64,000 nucleotides of DNA from Candidatus Odyssella sp. (lineage in GTDB: Bacteria; Pseudomonadota; Alphaproteobacteria; Paracaedibacterales; Paracaedibacteraceae). This document shows, piece by piece, positions 9,881 through 21,000 of the stretch (the first letter of the stretch is position 1; each line of letters starts with the position of its first letter). The stretch is from contig DYSP01000002.1 of NCBI GenBank assembly GCA_020718185.1, forward strand, positions 44,061 through 108,060. The letters run 5' to 3'. The position numbers and the translations under genes are program-made. The notes beneath the pieces are model-generated. The model saw nothing but the letters and a program-made list of their open reading frames with translations. It was not told the origin of the DNA and made no database searches.

Positions 9881-12628
9881 GTGAAAATGTCAGCTATTGA
9901 AGCAATTAAAAGATTGTTTATTCATCTTCTTAGCAATAAGTATCTGGAGAGGCATTTTGTTCATTTAGGAATTTTAGAGATTTTCCGCTCTACCCCCTTA
10001 AAGAATGACATTTCAAAAAATTATAAAGAACATTTAACAAATATAGCATTTCTTGACACTTCTATGCTTTTAGAAAGCTTTCACAGCAATATCAATGGAT
10101 TAACAGAAGAAGAAGCAGACGAACTTCGTGACGAAGTCGGCCTTAATAAACTTGCTTGTGATTTACAGTCAACATCGTGGCGGCAACTATGGGAATGTTA
10201 TCGCAATCCATTTAATCTTTTATTGTCGGTTTTAGCATTCATTTCCTATTTCACAGATGATATTCCGGGCATGATTGTCATCGTGTCAATGATTGGGCTA
10301 TCAACATTTATTCGGTTTATTCAAGAACGAAAATCAAGCCAGGCTGCAGAAAAGCTAAAGGCCATGGTCAAGACCACTGCCACTGTTATTCGTCGGCTCA
10401 TTGCCCCACAAACAGAAGGCGGCAATACACTTAGTCAACATAAAATTGAAATTAATGTTGATCATTTAGTGCCAGGAGATATCATTCACCTATCTTCGGG
10501 CGATATGATTCCAGCCGATACACGTCTTTTATCTTGCAAAGATCTTTTTATCAACCAGTCAACAATGACTGGTGAAGCCATGCCCGTTGAAAAATTCACC
10601 ACTACAAAACCAACAGATAGCATATTTGACCTTGAAAATATTTGCTATATGGGCACAAACGTCATTAGCGGCACAGCCATAGGCATTGTGATTGCTACCG
10701 GTCGTCAAAGTTATTTGGGTGAGTTAACTAAACGGATGACCGAATCTAAAAAAATTCAAACAAACTTTCAAACAGGCGTGAATAAAATCAGCTGGACTCT
10801 CATCCAATTTACAATTCTCATGGTACCTATTATTTTTGCCATTAATGGTTTAACAAAACATGATTGGCTTGAAGCATTTTTATTTGCTGTCTCGATTGCT
10901 GTAGGATTAACGCCAGAGATGCTACCGATGATTGTCACCGCAACCCTTGCTAGGGGGGCGGTAGAAATGTCTCGTCAAAAAGTGATTGTCAAACATTTAG
11001 ATGCGATTCAAAGCTTTGGCGCGATGACTGTATTATGTACCGACAAAACCGGCACGCTTACTCAAAACAAGATTTTTTTGGAACGTCATACAGATGCTTG
11101 GGGTGAGGAATCTAATTTAGTTTTAGAGTACGCTTACCTCAATAGTTTTCATCAAACTGGCCTTAAAAACTTACTCGATGTAGCAGTTCTTGAACATATG
11201 GACGTTCATCAAAAATTAAAGCCCTCTATTAATTATGAGAAAATTGACGAAATACCTTTTGATTTTGTTCGTCGCCGAATGTCAGTGATTGTCAATGACC
11301 AGCAAAACAATCACCTTTTAATCTGCAAAGGGGCATTGGAAGAAATGCTAGCCATTTGTTCTCATGTATTTGACAATAATAAATCAGTTAAATTAACGCC
11401 TCGAATTAAAAATGAAATCCTCAGCATTACGAATGACCTTAATAAAGAGGGATTACGGATTGTCGCCGTTGCTAGGAAATTTTTTGAGGCCACTAAAGAA
11501 TTTGAGCACACGACACATGCTGAGCACGATTTAGAGCTATTAGGATATGTTGCATTTCTTGATCCCCCCAAAGAATCAGCCGCACCTGCGATTAAATTTT
11601 TAAAAGAGCATGGGGTAGATATTAAAATATTGACGGGTGACAATGAACTTGTGACACGTAAAATTTGCAAAGATGTAGGTCTTTCTTTACATGGCATTTT
11701 ACTTGGCAGTGAAATTGATGATCTTGACGACCAAGCACTTGCTGTACAAGCAAAATCTTTAAATGTCTTTGCTAAATTATCTCCGTTACAAAAAGAACGT
11801 ATTGTAAGGATTCTAAAAGAAAATGGTGATGTTGTAGGCTTTATGGGAGATGGTATTAATGATGCCAATGCCTTAGAAACAGCTGATATTGGTATTTCTG
11901 TGGATTCTGCCGTTGATATTGCCAAAGAATCTGCTAATATTATTATGTTGGAAAAAAACTTAATGATCTTAGCCACTGGCATTATTGAAGGACGACGCAC
12001 GTTTGCGAATTTGCTCAAATACTTAAAAATGGCTGTAAGTTCGAACTTTGGCAATGTTTTTACAATTTTAATCACCAGTCTGTTTTTACCATTTTTACCG
12101 CTTATGCCCTTACAAATCTTAATCCAAAACTTATTATACGACACATCTCAAATTGCTATTCCTTTTGATAATGTTGACAAAGAAGCACTGACCAAACCGC
12201 TTGACTGGAATACACCTGATTTACTGCGATTTATGCTGGTGTTTGGGCCTTTAAGTTCCCTATTTGACATTTTGACAATTGCTGTTCTTATAGGGATCTT
12301 TCATGCCAATACAATCGCGCATCAAAGTTTATTTCAGTCTGGGTTTTTCGTTGAAGGTATTGTAACGCAAACTTTGATTGTCCATTTAATTCGCACCCGC
12401 AAAATCTCGTTTATTGAAAGTTGCGCATCAATGCCTTTATTACTTGCCACTTTTGCAATTATTGCAATCGGCATTTATCTACCCTACAGTCACTTTGCTC
12501 ATGTGCTTGACTTTACCCACATCCCTCTTCAATTTCACATTTGGCTGACTTTTATTATCGCTGGCTATGTCGTCACTGTTCAAATTGCAAAAGGAATATA
12601 TCAAAAGCGCTTTGGATGGTATCATTAA
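9881..12628 (+). CDS. mgtA: Magnesium-translocating P-type ATPase
   Basis: P-type ATPase DKTGTLTQNK, TGEAMPVEK, GDGINDANALETADIGISV; P3B MgtA/MgtB-like length and topology. Confidence 0.94.
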   Translation: MKMSAIEAIKRLFIHLLSNKYLERHFVHLGILEIFRSTPLKNDISKNYKEHLTNIAFLDTSMLLESFHSNINGLTEEEADELRDEVGLNKLACDLQSTSWRQLWECYRNPFNLLLSVLAFISYFTDDIPGMIVIVSMIGLSTFIRFIQERKSSQAAEKLKAMVKTTATVIRRLIAPQTEGGNTLSQHKIEINVDHLVPGDIIHLSSGDMIPADTRLLSCKDLFINQSTMTGEAMPVEKFTTTKPTDSIFDLENICYMGTNVISGTAIGIVIATGRQSYLGELTKRMTESKKIQTNFQTGVNKISWTLIQFTILMVPIIFAINGLTKHDWLEAFLFAVSIAVGLTPEMLPMIVTATLARGAVEMSRQKVIVKHLDAIQSFGAMTVLCTDKTGTLTQNKIFLERHTDAWGEESNLVLEYAYLNSFHQTGLKNLLDVAVLEHMDVHQKLKPSINYEKIDEIPFDFVRRRMSVIVNDQQNNHLLICKGALEEMLAICSHVFDNNKSVKLTPRIKNEILSITNDLNKEGLRIVAVARKFFEATKEFEHTTHAEHDLELLGYVAFLDPPKESAAPAIKFLKEHGVDIKILTGDNELVTRKICKDVGLSLHGILLGSEIDDLDDQALAVQAKSLNVFAKLSPLQKERIVRILKENGDVVGFMGDGINDANALETADIGISVDSAVDIAKESANIIMLEKNLMILATGIIEGRRTFANLLKYLKMAVSSNFGNVFTILITSLFLPFLPLMPLQILIQNLLYDTSQIAIPFDNVDKEALTKPLDWNTPDLLRFMLVFGPLSSLFDILTIAVLIGIFHANTIAHQSLFQSGFFVEGIVTQTLIVHLIRTRKISFIESCASMPLLLATFAIIAIGIYLPYSHFAHVLDFTHIPLQFHIWLTFIIAGYVVTVQIAKGIYQKRFGWYH

Positions 12629-12629
12629 T

Positions 12630-14195
12630 CTAATGTATGACCCCAACCCCGGGCGCATCATTTATCGGCTTTTGTTGAGGCAGATGTCGTAAATAACGAT
12701 AAACAAGCCCAGCGCAGATGAGAGAAAAAACCAGGCCAATCCATAACGTGACTTTAAACCCTTGCAAGAATGAATTGTCAATAAACTGTAGCAATTGTGG
12801 CACTTGAGAAGGGGTGAACCCTTGCAGTTGAGCTGATGTATGTTCTACTTTACTAATAACTTGCGCTAACGTTTCTTGCTGTTGGAAATCTAAAGAAAGA
12901 TGACTTTGTTGAACCAAAGATGTTAGTTTTGTTCGCCCTATCATTACTAAAAAACTGGTTGAAATAATCACGCTGACTGAATTTGCGATCATCATTGCCA
13001 TCGTAAAAATACCAGATCCCGTGTTAATTTCTTGTGAATCTAAAGTTCGAAACATCGCTGTATTTAAAGAAGGAAACCCAATCCCTAATCCTAACCCTGC
13101 CAGCATTAACCCACCGCACACCATCCATAAAGAGCTTGTGCGCGTTAAAAAGCTTAATAGAAAAAGGGCGATAGCAATAAGTAAAGCACCCGTTATCATA
13201 GGGATGCATACGCCTATTCGATCAGCAAGCTTTCCCCCTATTGGCGAGAGAACTCCCACCGCCAGTGTCATTGACAAAAAGACATATCCTGTTTCACTGC
13301 TATTCAAATGCAAGGTGTTTTGCAGATAAAGGCTCATCATAATCAACACCAAGGCAAAACAATAGGAATACAAAAAGCTTGCACCCACTGTTGCCATAAA
13401 CGATTTGTTTTTCAATAGCGCGACCGGTAAAATTTGCAACTGCTGCTGGCGATCTCGAAGAAAAAAAACAACCAGCACACTCAAACCAAGAATTATAAGA
13501 CCAATAAATCGCCAATCTGTTATTCCCCAAACTTCACTTTGATTTAACGAAAACACTGTTGTGCCTAAACCACAAGCCAATAATCCGACAGATGACCAAT
13601 CTATCGGCGTATGAGAAGCTGCTTTTTCTTCCTTTGGTATTAAGAAAATTAACACGCCAATAATAATAAGACATAATGGGATGTTAATATAAAACAACCA
13701 ACGCCAACTAGTTTCACGAATAATGAGCCCTGCCAATGTCGGCCCTATAGCTAATCCCAACCCCGATGCCCCGCCAATGACTCCCATTGCCATTCCTTGC
13801 TTTGCAGGCGGAACAGAAGAAAAGATAAGACCGTATGCAGGTGCAGAAAACAATGCTGCTCCTAATCCTTGCAGTAAACGACCTAAAATAAGCGTGGTAA
13901 TATCAACACCTACCCCTGTCAATGCGGATCCAAGCATGAATAAAGCCAACCCAAGGATCAGGATTTTTTTCTTACCATGTAAATCTGCTAATCGCCCTCC
14001 TGGCACAACAAAAGCCGCCCACACAAGTACATAGGCACTTAACAACCATTGAAGTGTATTTAGATCCCCCGCAATTTCTTCTGAAATGGGAACAAGTGCT
14101 AAATTAACGGCAGTATAATCGATATTCATCACAAATACCAAAACACTAATAACAGCCAAAATTAAACGAGATTGCCAAGATAATGCCATTGCCAT
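12630..14195 (-). CDS. MFS multidrug transporter (DHA2/EmrB-QacA type, 14 TM)
   Basis: NIDYTAVNLALVPISEEI...LQWLLSAYVLVWAAFVVPGGRLADLHGKKKIL; DHA2-type length. Confidence 0.9.
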   Translation of the reverse strand: MAMALSWQSRLILAVISVLVFVMNIDYTAVNLALVPISEEIAGDLNTLQWLLSAYVLVWAAFVVPGGRLADLHGKKKILILGLALFMLGSALTGVGVDITTLILGRLLQGLGAALFSAPAYGLIFSSVPPAKQGMAMGVIGGASGLGLAIGPTLAGLIIRETSWRWLFYINIPLCLIIIGVLIFLIPKEEKAASHTPIDWSSVGLLACGLGTTVFSLNQSEVWGITDWRFIGLIILGLSVLVVFFLRDRQQQLQILPVALLKNKSFMATVGASFLYSYCFALVLIMMSLYLQNTLHLNSSETGYVFLSMTLAVGVLSPIGGKLADRIGVCIPMITGALLIAIALFLLSFLTRTSSLWMVCGGLMLAGLGLGIGFPSLNTAMFRTLDSQEINTGSGIFTMAMMIANSVSVIISTSFLVMIGRTKLTSLVQQSHLSLDFQQQETLAQVISKVEHTSAQLQGFTPSQVPQLLQFIDNSFLQGFKVTLWIGLVFSLICAGLVYRYLRHLPQQKPINDAPGVGVIH

Positions 14196-14358
14196 AATAC
14201 TTATTTTTTGTGGTTAAAATTAACGAAAGTAGATCTTAAATGATTTCTTGTGTCAAGAATGGTTTTAACAATGCATATTTTTCATACCTTTTAAGGTGTT
14301 TTTATTAATATCTTTTATGGTATATATTATAATTACAGAGAAATGAAAGAGGATTAAA

Positions 14359-14606
14359 ATGGTAAATATTATTTTATCTAATATGACAGCAAGCATTACA
14401 GAACTTAAAAACATCCAATGGCAACAGTTAATAGTGCACATGGAGAACCACTTGCAATTTTGAATCATAACGAACCTGTGTTCTACTGCATTCCCCCTAA
14501 AACATACTAGGCAATGATGAACATCATTGAAGATATGGAACTTATTAAAATAGTTCAAGAAAGATTAAATGAAGAAGAAATAGATATTGATATCAATGAC
14601 CTATAA
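14359..14606 (+). pseudogene. Degraded RelB/YafN-type antitoxin
   Basis: Composite translation with one frame correction: MVNIILSNMTASITELKKxPMATVNSAHGEPLAILNHNEPVFYCIPPKTY*AMMNIIEDMELIKIVQERLNEEEIDIDINDL; frameshift near 14411 and in-frame TAG at 14508-14510. Confidence 0.8.
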
Positions 14607-14778
14607 ACTTACTTTTCTAAAATCGGCAAAAAAAGAGTGGGATAAACTTGCTTCTCCAATTCAAAAACAACTTGTTTATCGAGTAGACGACAATCGGATC
14701 ACAATCCAAGTTATTACTATTGGAAAGAGAGATAAAGATGAAGTTTATAAGGCCGCGCATGATCGCTTTCAAGATTAA
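14596..14778 (+). pseudogene. Internally deleted RelE-family toxin
   Basis: MTYKLTFLKSAKKEWDKLASPIQKQ joined to LVYRVDDNRITIQVITIGKRDKDEVYKAAHDRF; typical RelE has about 35-40 more residues between these blocks; ATG overlaps the antitoxin stop. Confidence 0.78.
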
Positions 14779-14872
14779 ATATATTTTCCTAACATTCTAT
14801 CCTTAAAAACGCTTTCTTTAAAAATAAGTATTGCATTACCAATAAAATCCAGATATATAATATCACTATTGA

Positions 14873-14949
<77 letters not shown>

Positions 14950-15053
14950 ATAAAAAATTTCCTTTCATTTTCCACCTTGACATCCTTATTAAATTATAAG
15001 ATTCTACACCTACGTAAAAAATAATAGTGCAAAAAAATGAACAATCAAAGTAT

Positions 15054-15195
15054 GAGACCATTGCATAATGAGGTATTTTGAGATGATTAACGTGTCAAGA
15101 AAACCGCAAAACCGGAGTTTGCTTTATGTAAATGAGGATTTGAGGATCGCATTGATACTGTTAAGGGCTCAAAAGAATCATTAGGCAATGGCCTC
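15054..15195. mobile_element. MITE-like 142-bp non-autonomous element
   Basis: Termini GAGACCATTGCATAATGA and (rc) GAGGCCATTGCCTAATGA match 16/18; flanked by direct repeat AGTAT at 15049-15053 and 15196-15200. Confidence 0.78.
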
Positions 15196-15341
15196 AGTAT
15201 CGTTATCACAAAATAACGCGCATACATTATTGACTATTTTGTGTGCTAATAAACCCGTCCAATGCACCCGCAAGATAAACGTGGCAAGCCCACTGGAATA
15301 CTATCCATTGGATAGTTCTATTAAAAAAAGACTGTACTGTT

Positions 15342-16973
15342 ATGATTCTTATTCAAAATTTAACCAAAAAATTTGGACATCGTTTTATATTAAATAATGT
15401 TAGCTATCACTTTCCCGAAGGAGAGCGAATTGCTCTTGTCGGCGCTAATGGCGCGGGAAAATCAACATTACTCAACATTATATGTAATTTGGATGAAGCA
15501 GAGTCAGGTCAAATTATCAAACCTAAAAAGATGGTTTTTGGTTACTTGCCGCAAGAACCTAATCCTCATCCAGAAGAAACGATTTTAGCAGAATGTATGA
15601 CAGGGTCAACGATACTATGTGACCTTGAAAAACGACGCGATGTAGCCCTTGAGTTAATGGGGCGTGACTATACGGATGAAAATTATTATGTCTATGAGAA
15701 ATTAGAAGCTGATTTTCAAGAACAAGGCGGGTACGGCCTTGCTGCCGACGCAAAGGGTCTGTTGATTGGCCTTGGCTTTAACCAAGAACATTTTACGCGT
15801 TCGCCCTTAGAATTATCTGGTGGATGGCGAATGCGTCTTGAGCTTGCAAAAGTTCTCATTAACAAACCGGACTTCCTCATCCTTGACGAACCGACAAATC
15901 ACTTGGATTTACCAAGTCTGATTTGGCTAGAGCAATTCTTGCAAACCTTTAAAGGGACATTGCTATTTGTTTCTCATGATCGCGATTTATTGAACCGATT
16001 GGCAACTGTTACGCTCCACTTACACAACCAAAAAATAGTTCCTTATAAGGGTAACTTTGATGCTTTTCTTGAGCAATACGAACAACGTCAAATGCTTAAT
16101 GCAAGTGAGGTCAAAAACATTCAAAGTCGCTATGCAGATATTGAAAAATTCGTTGATCGCTTTAGAGCTAAACCAACAAAAGCTGCCCAAGTGCGAAGTC
16201 GCTTAAAAATGCTATCTCGTCTTCGTGGCCTTGAAGAATCTGTACAAATTGACCAAGATCCAAGTGAAGTTGCCATTCAATTAAGCAATGGAAACCCTAG
16301 CGGTAAGCACGTTTTGAACATGCAAGAAGTCGCGATCGGTTATACAACTCCTCTTGCTAAAAAACTAAGCTTAAAGGTGGAAAGAGGACAAAAAATTGCC
16401 ATCATTGGCGCGAATGGTATTGGCAAATCAACACTCCTTAAATCCATCACAGGTCAAATTAATTTTTTGACAGGTTACGGTGAAATTGGTCATAATGTTC
16501 GCATTGGTTATCATGCTCAAGAACAATTAGATTATCTCGATGAAAGTAAATCGGCTCTTGAGAATGTCACAGCAACTAACCCCGAAATTTCAGACCAACG
16601 TGCGCGTTCGCTTTTAGGGGGCTTTTTGTTTCGCGGGGACGATGTATTTAAAAAGCTATCTATTCTTTCTGGTGGTGAGAAAAACCGTGTGGGCTTGTGT
16701 TGTTTGATTGTTCAAAACGCCAACTTCTTGGTGCTTGATGAACCGACGAACCATTTAGATATGTCGAGTGCCAATATTCTTGCCAATGCCTTGGCAGATT
16801 TTGAAGGCACAGTATTATTTGTAAGTCACAATCGAGGCTTTATTAATGATGTCGCCACCCATGTTTTTGCGATGACCGCCGATGGACGCGGTGGTTTGTT
16901 TGAAGGAACCCTTGAAGATTATGAATCACAAGCTGAACGTGCTGGGTTCCCGAATGTTTTAAAAGCGGATTAA
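15342..16973 (+). CDS. ABC-F family ATPase (Uup/YbiT/YheS-like)
   Basis: Two ABC domains (GANGAGKST, LSGGWRMRLELAKVL, LDEPTNHLD; GANGIGKST, LSGGEKNRVGL, LDEPTNHLD) without TM segments. Confidence 0.95.
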   Translation: MILIQNLTKKFGHRFILNNVSYHFPEGERIALVGANGAGKSTLLNIICNLDEAESGQIIKPKKMVFGYLPQEPNPHPEETILAECMTGSTILCDLEKRRDVALELMGRDYTDENYYVYEKLEADFQEQGGYGLAADAKGLLIGLGFNQEHFTRSPLELSGGWRMRLELAKVLINKPDFLILDEPTNHLDLPSLIWLEQFLQTFKGTLLFVSHDRDLLNRLATVTLHLHNQKIVPYKGNFDAFLEQYEQRQMLNASEVKNIQSRYADIEKFVDRFRAKPTKAAQVRSRLKMLSRLRGLEESVQIDQDPSEVAIQLSNGNPSGKHVLNMQEVAIGYTTPLAKKLSLKVERGQKIAIIGANGIGKSTLLKSITGQINFLTGYGEIGHNVRIGYHAQEQLDYLDESKSALENVTATNPEISDQRARSLLGGFLFRGDDVFKKLSILSGGEKNRVGLCCLIVQNANFLVLDEPTNHLDMSSANILANALADFEGTVLFVSHNRGFINDVATHVFAMTADGRGGLFEGTLEDYESQAERAGFPNVLKAD

Positions 16974-16976
16974 GTA

Positions 16977-18041
16977 ATGGCTTTACCTGATTTCAAAAAA
17001 ATTTGGGAGAATCAATGGAATTCTCGCTCTATTATTATGAGTGCAGGCATTGTATTTATTTTCCTATTAGGATATAAATTAATTACATCTTTCAGTCAAT
17101 CTTCACCCCCACCTGACATTAAAGTAGTTGAAGTGCAAACAGTGGCGTTGGATACGATTGTGTCAACAGCACGATTTATTGGCACCATACGTGCTCAACA
17201 CTCAACAACACTGATTGCGAAAGAAGCAGGCATTTTAGACTCTCTTTTACCAGCGGGACAACAAGTAAAAAAAGGGACATTGATTGCAAAAATTGATAAT
17301 CCAAGTATTGAAAAAGCGTATAAACTTTCTTTGGCTTTTGAGAAAATTGCCCATGATCAGTATGATCGCATTGTCATATTACAACATTCTGGAACATCAA
17401 GTAAAAATGCTGCTGAAGAGAAAAAAAATGCGTGGATTGCAGCTCAAAAATCCCTTGCTGAAGCAAAAATTGCCCTTGAAAAGACGCATTTTTACGCCCC
17501 TTTTGACAGTACAATTGGCGTTTTTAAAACCCGAGAAGGAACACAAATAAAAGAATCAGATCCAATTGTTAGCCTTTATGATATGACCAGTCTGATTGTG
17601 GAATTTGATATCACTGCCGACATTTTACCAAAAATTCGCGATTCTCAGCCGGTAGTTATTAATGGCAAAGAACATCCATTAACACATGTTCAACGAATGT
17701 TGGATGAAGAAACACATATGTGCCCTGCTTATGTCAACTATCCTTGTACTGATTGCCTAATTGGCACGCCTGTTGACGTTGATCTAATTATTGAACAGCA
17801 TAAAGACGTGATTGTTATTCCTTTTGAATCTATCGTTATTCAAGAATCAAAGCACTTTGTTTATCTTGTTAAAGATAGTAAAGCTGTCTTGACACCTGTC
17901 ACAATGGGTCTTCGGGAAAAAGATAAAATAGAAATTACATCAGGTTTATCAACAGGTGAACAAGTTATCATTACGGGTCAAGCACGTCTTTATCCTGACA
18001 TTAACGTTACCATTCATCAACCAGATGCAGTTTCATCATGA
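16977..18041 (+). CDS. RND efflux periplasmic adaptor (membrane fusion protein)
   Basis: N-terminal TM; FIGTIRAQHSTTLIAKEAGILDSLLPAGQQVKKGTLIAKIDN biotinyl-lipoyl-like hairpin; stop overlaps the RND permease ATG. Confidence 0.92.
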   Translation: MALPDFKKIWENQWNSRSIIMSAGIVFIFLLGYKLITSFSQSSPPPDIKVVEVQTVALDTIVSTARFIGTIRAQHSTTLIAKEAGILDSLLPAGQQVKKGTLIAKIDNPSIEKAYKLSLAFEKIAHDQYDRIVILQHSGTSSKNAAEEKKNAWIAAQKSLAEAKIALEKTHFYAPFDSTIGVFKTREGTQIKESDPIVSLYDMTSLIVEFDITADILPKIRDSQPVVINGKEHPLTHVQRMLDEETHMCPAYVNYPCTDCLIGTPVDVDLIIEQHKDVIVIPFESIVIQESKHFVYLVKDSKAVLTPVTMGLREKDKIEITSGLSTGEQVIITGQARLYPDINVTIHQPDAVSS

Positions 18042-21000
18042 ACTTTACAACTTACTTTATTAAACATCCTGTGATTTCTTGGGTTCTTAATGGAATGATT
18101 GTGCTTGTTGGCGCATTATGTTTATCACTGTTATCGGTTAGAGAATATCCGACCATTACCTTTCCCACTATTATGGTCAAAACCACTTACCCAAATGCTA
18201 GTGCTGAACTTATTGAGACATCCGTTACCAATATTTTAGAAGATAACCTTGCTGGCGTTGCTGGTCTTGATGTTATTAATTCCACGTCGCAACAAGGAAG
18301 TTGCATGATTGAAATGCACTTTCAATTAGGGACAAATATTGACCAAGCCATGACTAATGTACGTGATGCAGTTGGTTTAGCGCGCGGACAACTGCCTCAA
18401 CAAGTCAATGAGCCAATCATTGAGCGAAAAACTAAAACCGACGGCCCCCCATTTATTGTCATGGCGTTGGAATCAACAGCGATGGATTTTGGCGCCCTCA
18501 CCCACTACGCCAATCTAAACTTGCGCAATAATTTCCGCAGCCTAAAAGGTGTCGCCTCTTGTGAAGTTTGGGGACAGCCGTATACTTATAAAGTTTTGCT
18601 TGATCCAAAAAAACTCTATACTTTTGGGGTAAATGCAGATGAGATTTATGAAGCCATCAGAAAAAGCAGTTTGTCATTGCCAGTTGGTAAATTTCAAAAT
18701 GCTATTCCGGTTACTTTAAATGCCGATCTAAAAACAACTGCTGACTATCAAAACATCTTAATTAAGGAAAAAAATTTTGAAGAAGAGGTAAAAAAGCAGC
18801 CTGCCCTTTTTCTACGTTCAGTTGCTGACATTCATTTAACCACCAATGATGAACAATTTCGCGTGCGTATCAACGGCAAACCTGGCTTGTGTTTAGCCAT
18901 TAATCGAACCACAGATGCAAACCCACTTGATGTTTCTACGCTTGTCAACAAACAAATAAAAGAACTCCAACAAAGTCTACCATCTGACTTAAAACTACAT
19001 GTGATTACGGATCAAACAGATTTTGTCCGTGCATCTCTCCATAATATAAGGTCATCAATTATCGAGGCGATTGTTTTTGTATTGGCAATTGTCTTTTTAT
19101 TTTTACGCAGTAGCAGAGCTACCCTGATCCCCCTCATCACGATTCCTATTTCCTTAATAGGGTCAATGATTTTCCTCATGATATTTGGATTCTCGATTAA
19201 CATTATCACTTTGCTCGCTATGATTTTAGCTGTGGGATTAGTGGTAGATGATGCAATTGTTATTTTGGAAAACATCGCTCGTCATATTGAAGAAGGACTA
19301 TCCCCTCTTGAGGCAGCTATTCACGGTGCCCGAGAAATGGGGCCGGCAATTGCGGCGATGACTCTTACTTTAACCAGTGTTTATATGCCAGTGGCGTTCA
19401 TTCAAGGTGCGATTGGTCAATTATTTATTGAATTTTCCGTGGCATTAGCAGGTAGTGTTTTAATTTCAGGAGTCGTGGCACTCACTTTATCACCGTTAAT
19501 GTGTGCCAAAATTTTGAAATCACATCAGCATTCTTTGTGGCCACAAATTGATCAATTTCTTGAAAAATTAACGAACAGCTATAGCAAATCTCTTCTTTTT
19601 ATTATGCAAAGGTGGAAGATAGCCTTAATAGCTGGAGTGACATCCATCGGATTATCGCTTGTGTTTGCTAATATTTTACCCCGTGAAATGGCGCCAAAAG
19701 AAGACCGAGCGCTCATTGGAATTTGGATTCCACCACTTCCAGGTAAGGATATGAACACCTTAGAGAAAAAAGTAACGGCTCTGGAATCAATGATCCGCTC
19801 GACACCCGAAGCATTAGAATGCCTTAGCTTTATGGGTGAGTGGGGGGGGACTGTGGTTTTACCTCTCAAACCTCGCGCAGATAGAGATCGATCGGCTGCA
19901 GAAATTGTAAACTCCTTTCGCAAACAAGCTACCGACTTTCCATCTGTTGATGCTTGGCCGTGGAGCTGGGATTCTGGCCTTCCAGGCCTTGATAATTCCT
20001 TTGGTGGTGGTGACTTGTCTGTTGTTATTTCCACCACCGATACATACCGTCATTTGTTTAATCAGATACAAGCTATCAAGAAAAACATTGATACACACCC
20101 TTTGTTTGCATCTGCACACCATGATTTAAAGTTAGATTTTTTAAGTTATCGTATTGATCTTAATACAAACTTGTTAGCAAAACTTAACTTGACAGAAAAA
20201 CAAATCGCCAAAACGATTGAAGTATTCTTTACAGGTGACACGTCAATCAACTTTTCTAAAGATGGTATTCTTTATCCAGTTACTATTGAAGGTAAAACGG
20301 ATCCATGGACGTTAAATGAATTGTATGTCACCAACACTATCGGCAAACGTATTTCAATTGGGTCAATAGCAACATTAACTCCAACAACACAACCAAAAGA
20401 ACTTAAGCATTATAACCAAATGCGTTCTGCGATTCTCACTACAGAATTAAAACGAGGTGAAAAAATAGAGACCATAATGCCTGAACTCCTTGCAACAGCG
20501 AATAAAACACTACCTGCAGATTATAAAAAATCCTGGACAGATGCGGCAAAAATATATCATGAATCTGCGAACACTATGGCCATTTTATTTGTCTTGGCTG
20601 TTATTTTTATTTTTGCGATTTTAGCCATTCAATTTGAAAATTTTGTTGATCCCTTTATTGTGTTACTTACAGTTCCCTTGGCATGTGCTGGTGCCTTAGC
20701 TGTGGTGTGGGCAGTTGGTCAATCAATGAATATTTACACGCAAGTTGGGCTCATTACGCTGATCGGTTTGATTACAAAACACGGTATTTTAATTGTCGAA
20801 TTCGCAAATCAATTGCTACGGCAAAATATTCCGTTAATTGAGGCTATTCAGCGCGCTGCAAGACTTAGGCTGCGCCCTATTCTCATGACAACAGGTGCCA
20901 TGATTTTTGGGATTATTCCTTTGATTCTTTCTCAAGATGCAGGCTTTGAGTCGCGCCGCGCGATTGGCTGCGTGTTGATTGGGGGATTAAGCTTTGGGAC

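Noticed and set aside
11362-12144. 260-aa minus-strand ORF
   Set aside because: Antisense to mgtA, which has full P-type ATPase motifs; codon shadow.
12620-12640. mgtA and MFS stop codons separated by about 1 nt (also RND/sdhB at 21085/21088)
   Set aside because: Tight convergent gene ends are common in compact genomes; no further signal.
15188-15397. 69-aa ORF overlapping the MITE end and the ABC-F start
   Set aside because: Begins inside the MITE-like element and runs into the ABC-F gene; no independent support.
19579-20037. 152-aa minus-strand ORF
   Set aside because: Lies inside the RND permease gene on the opposite strand; codon shadow.
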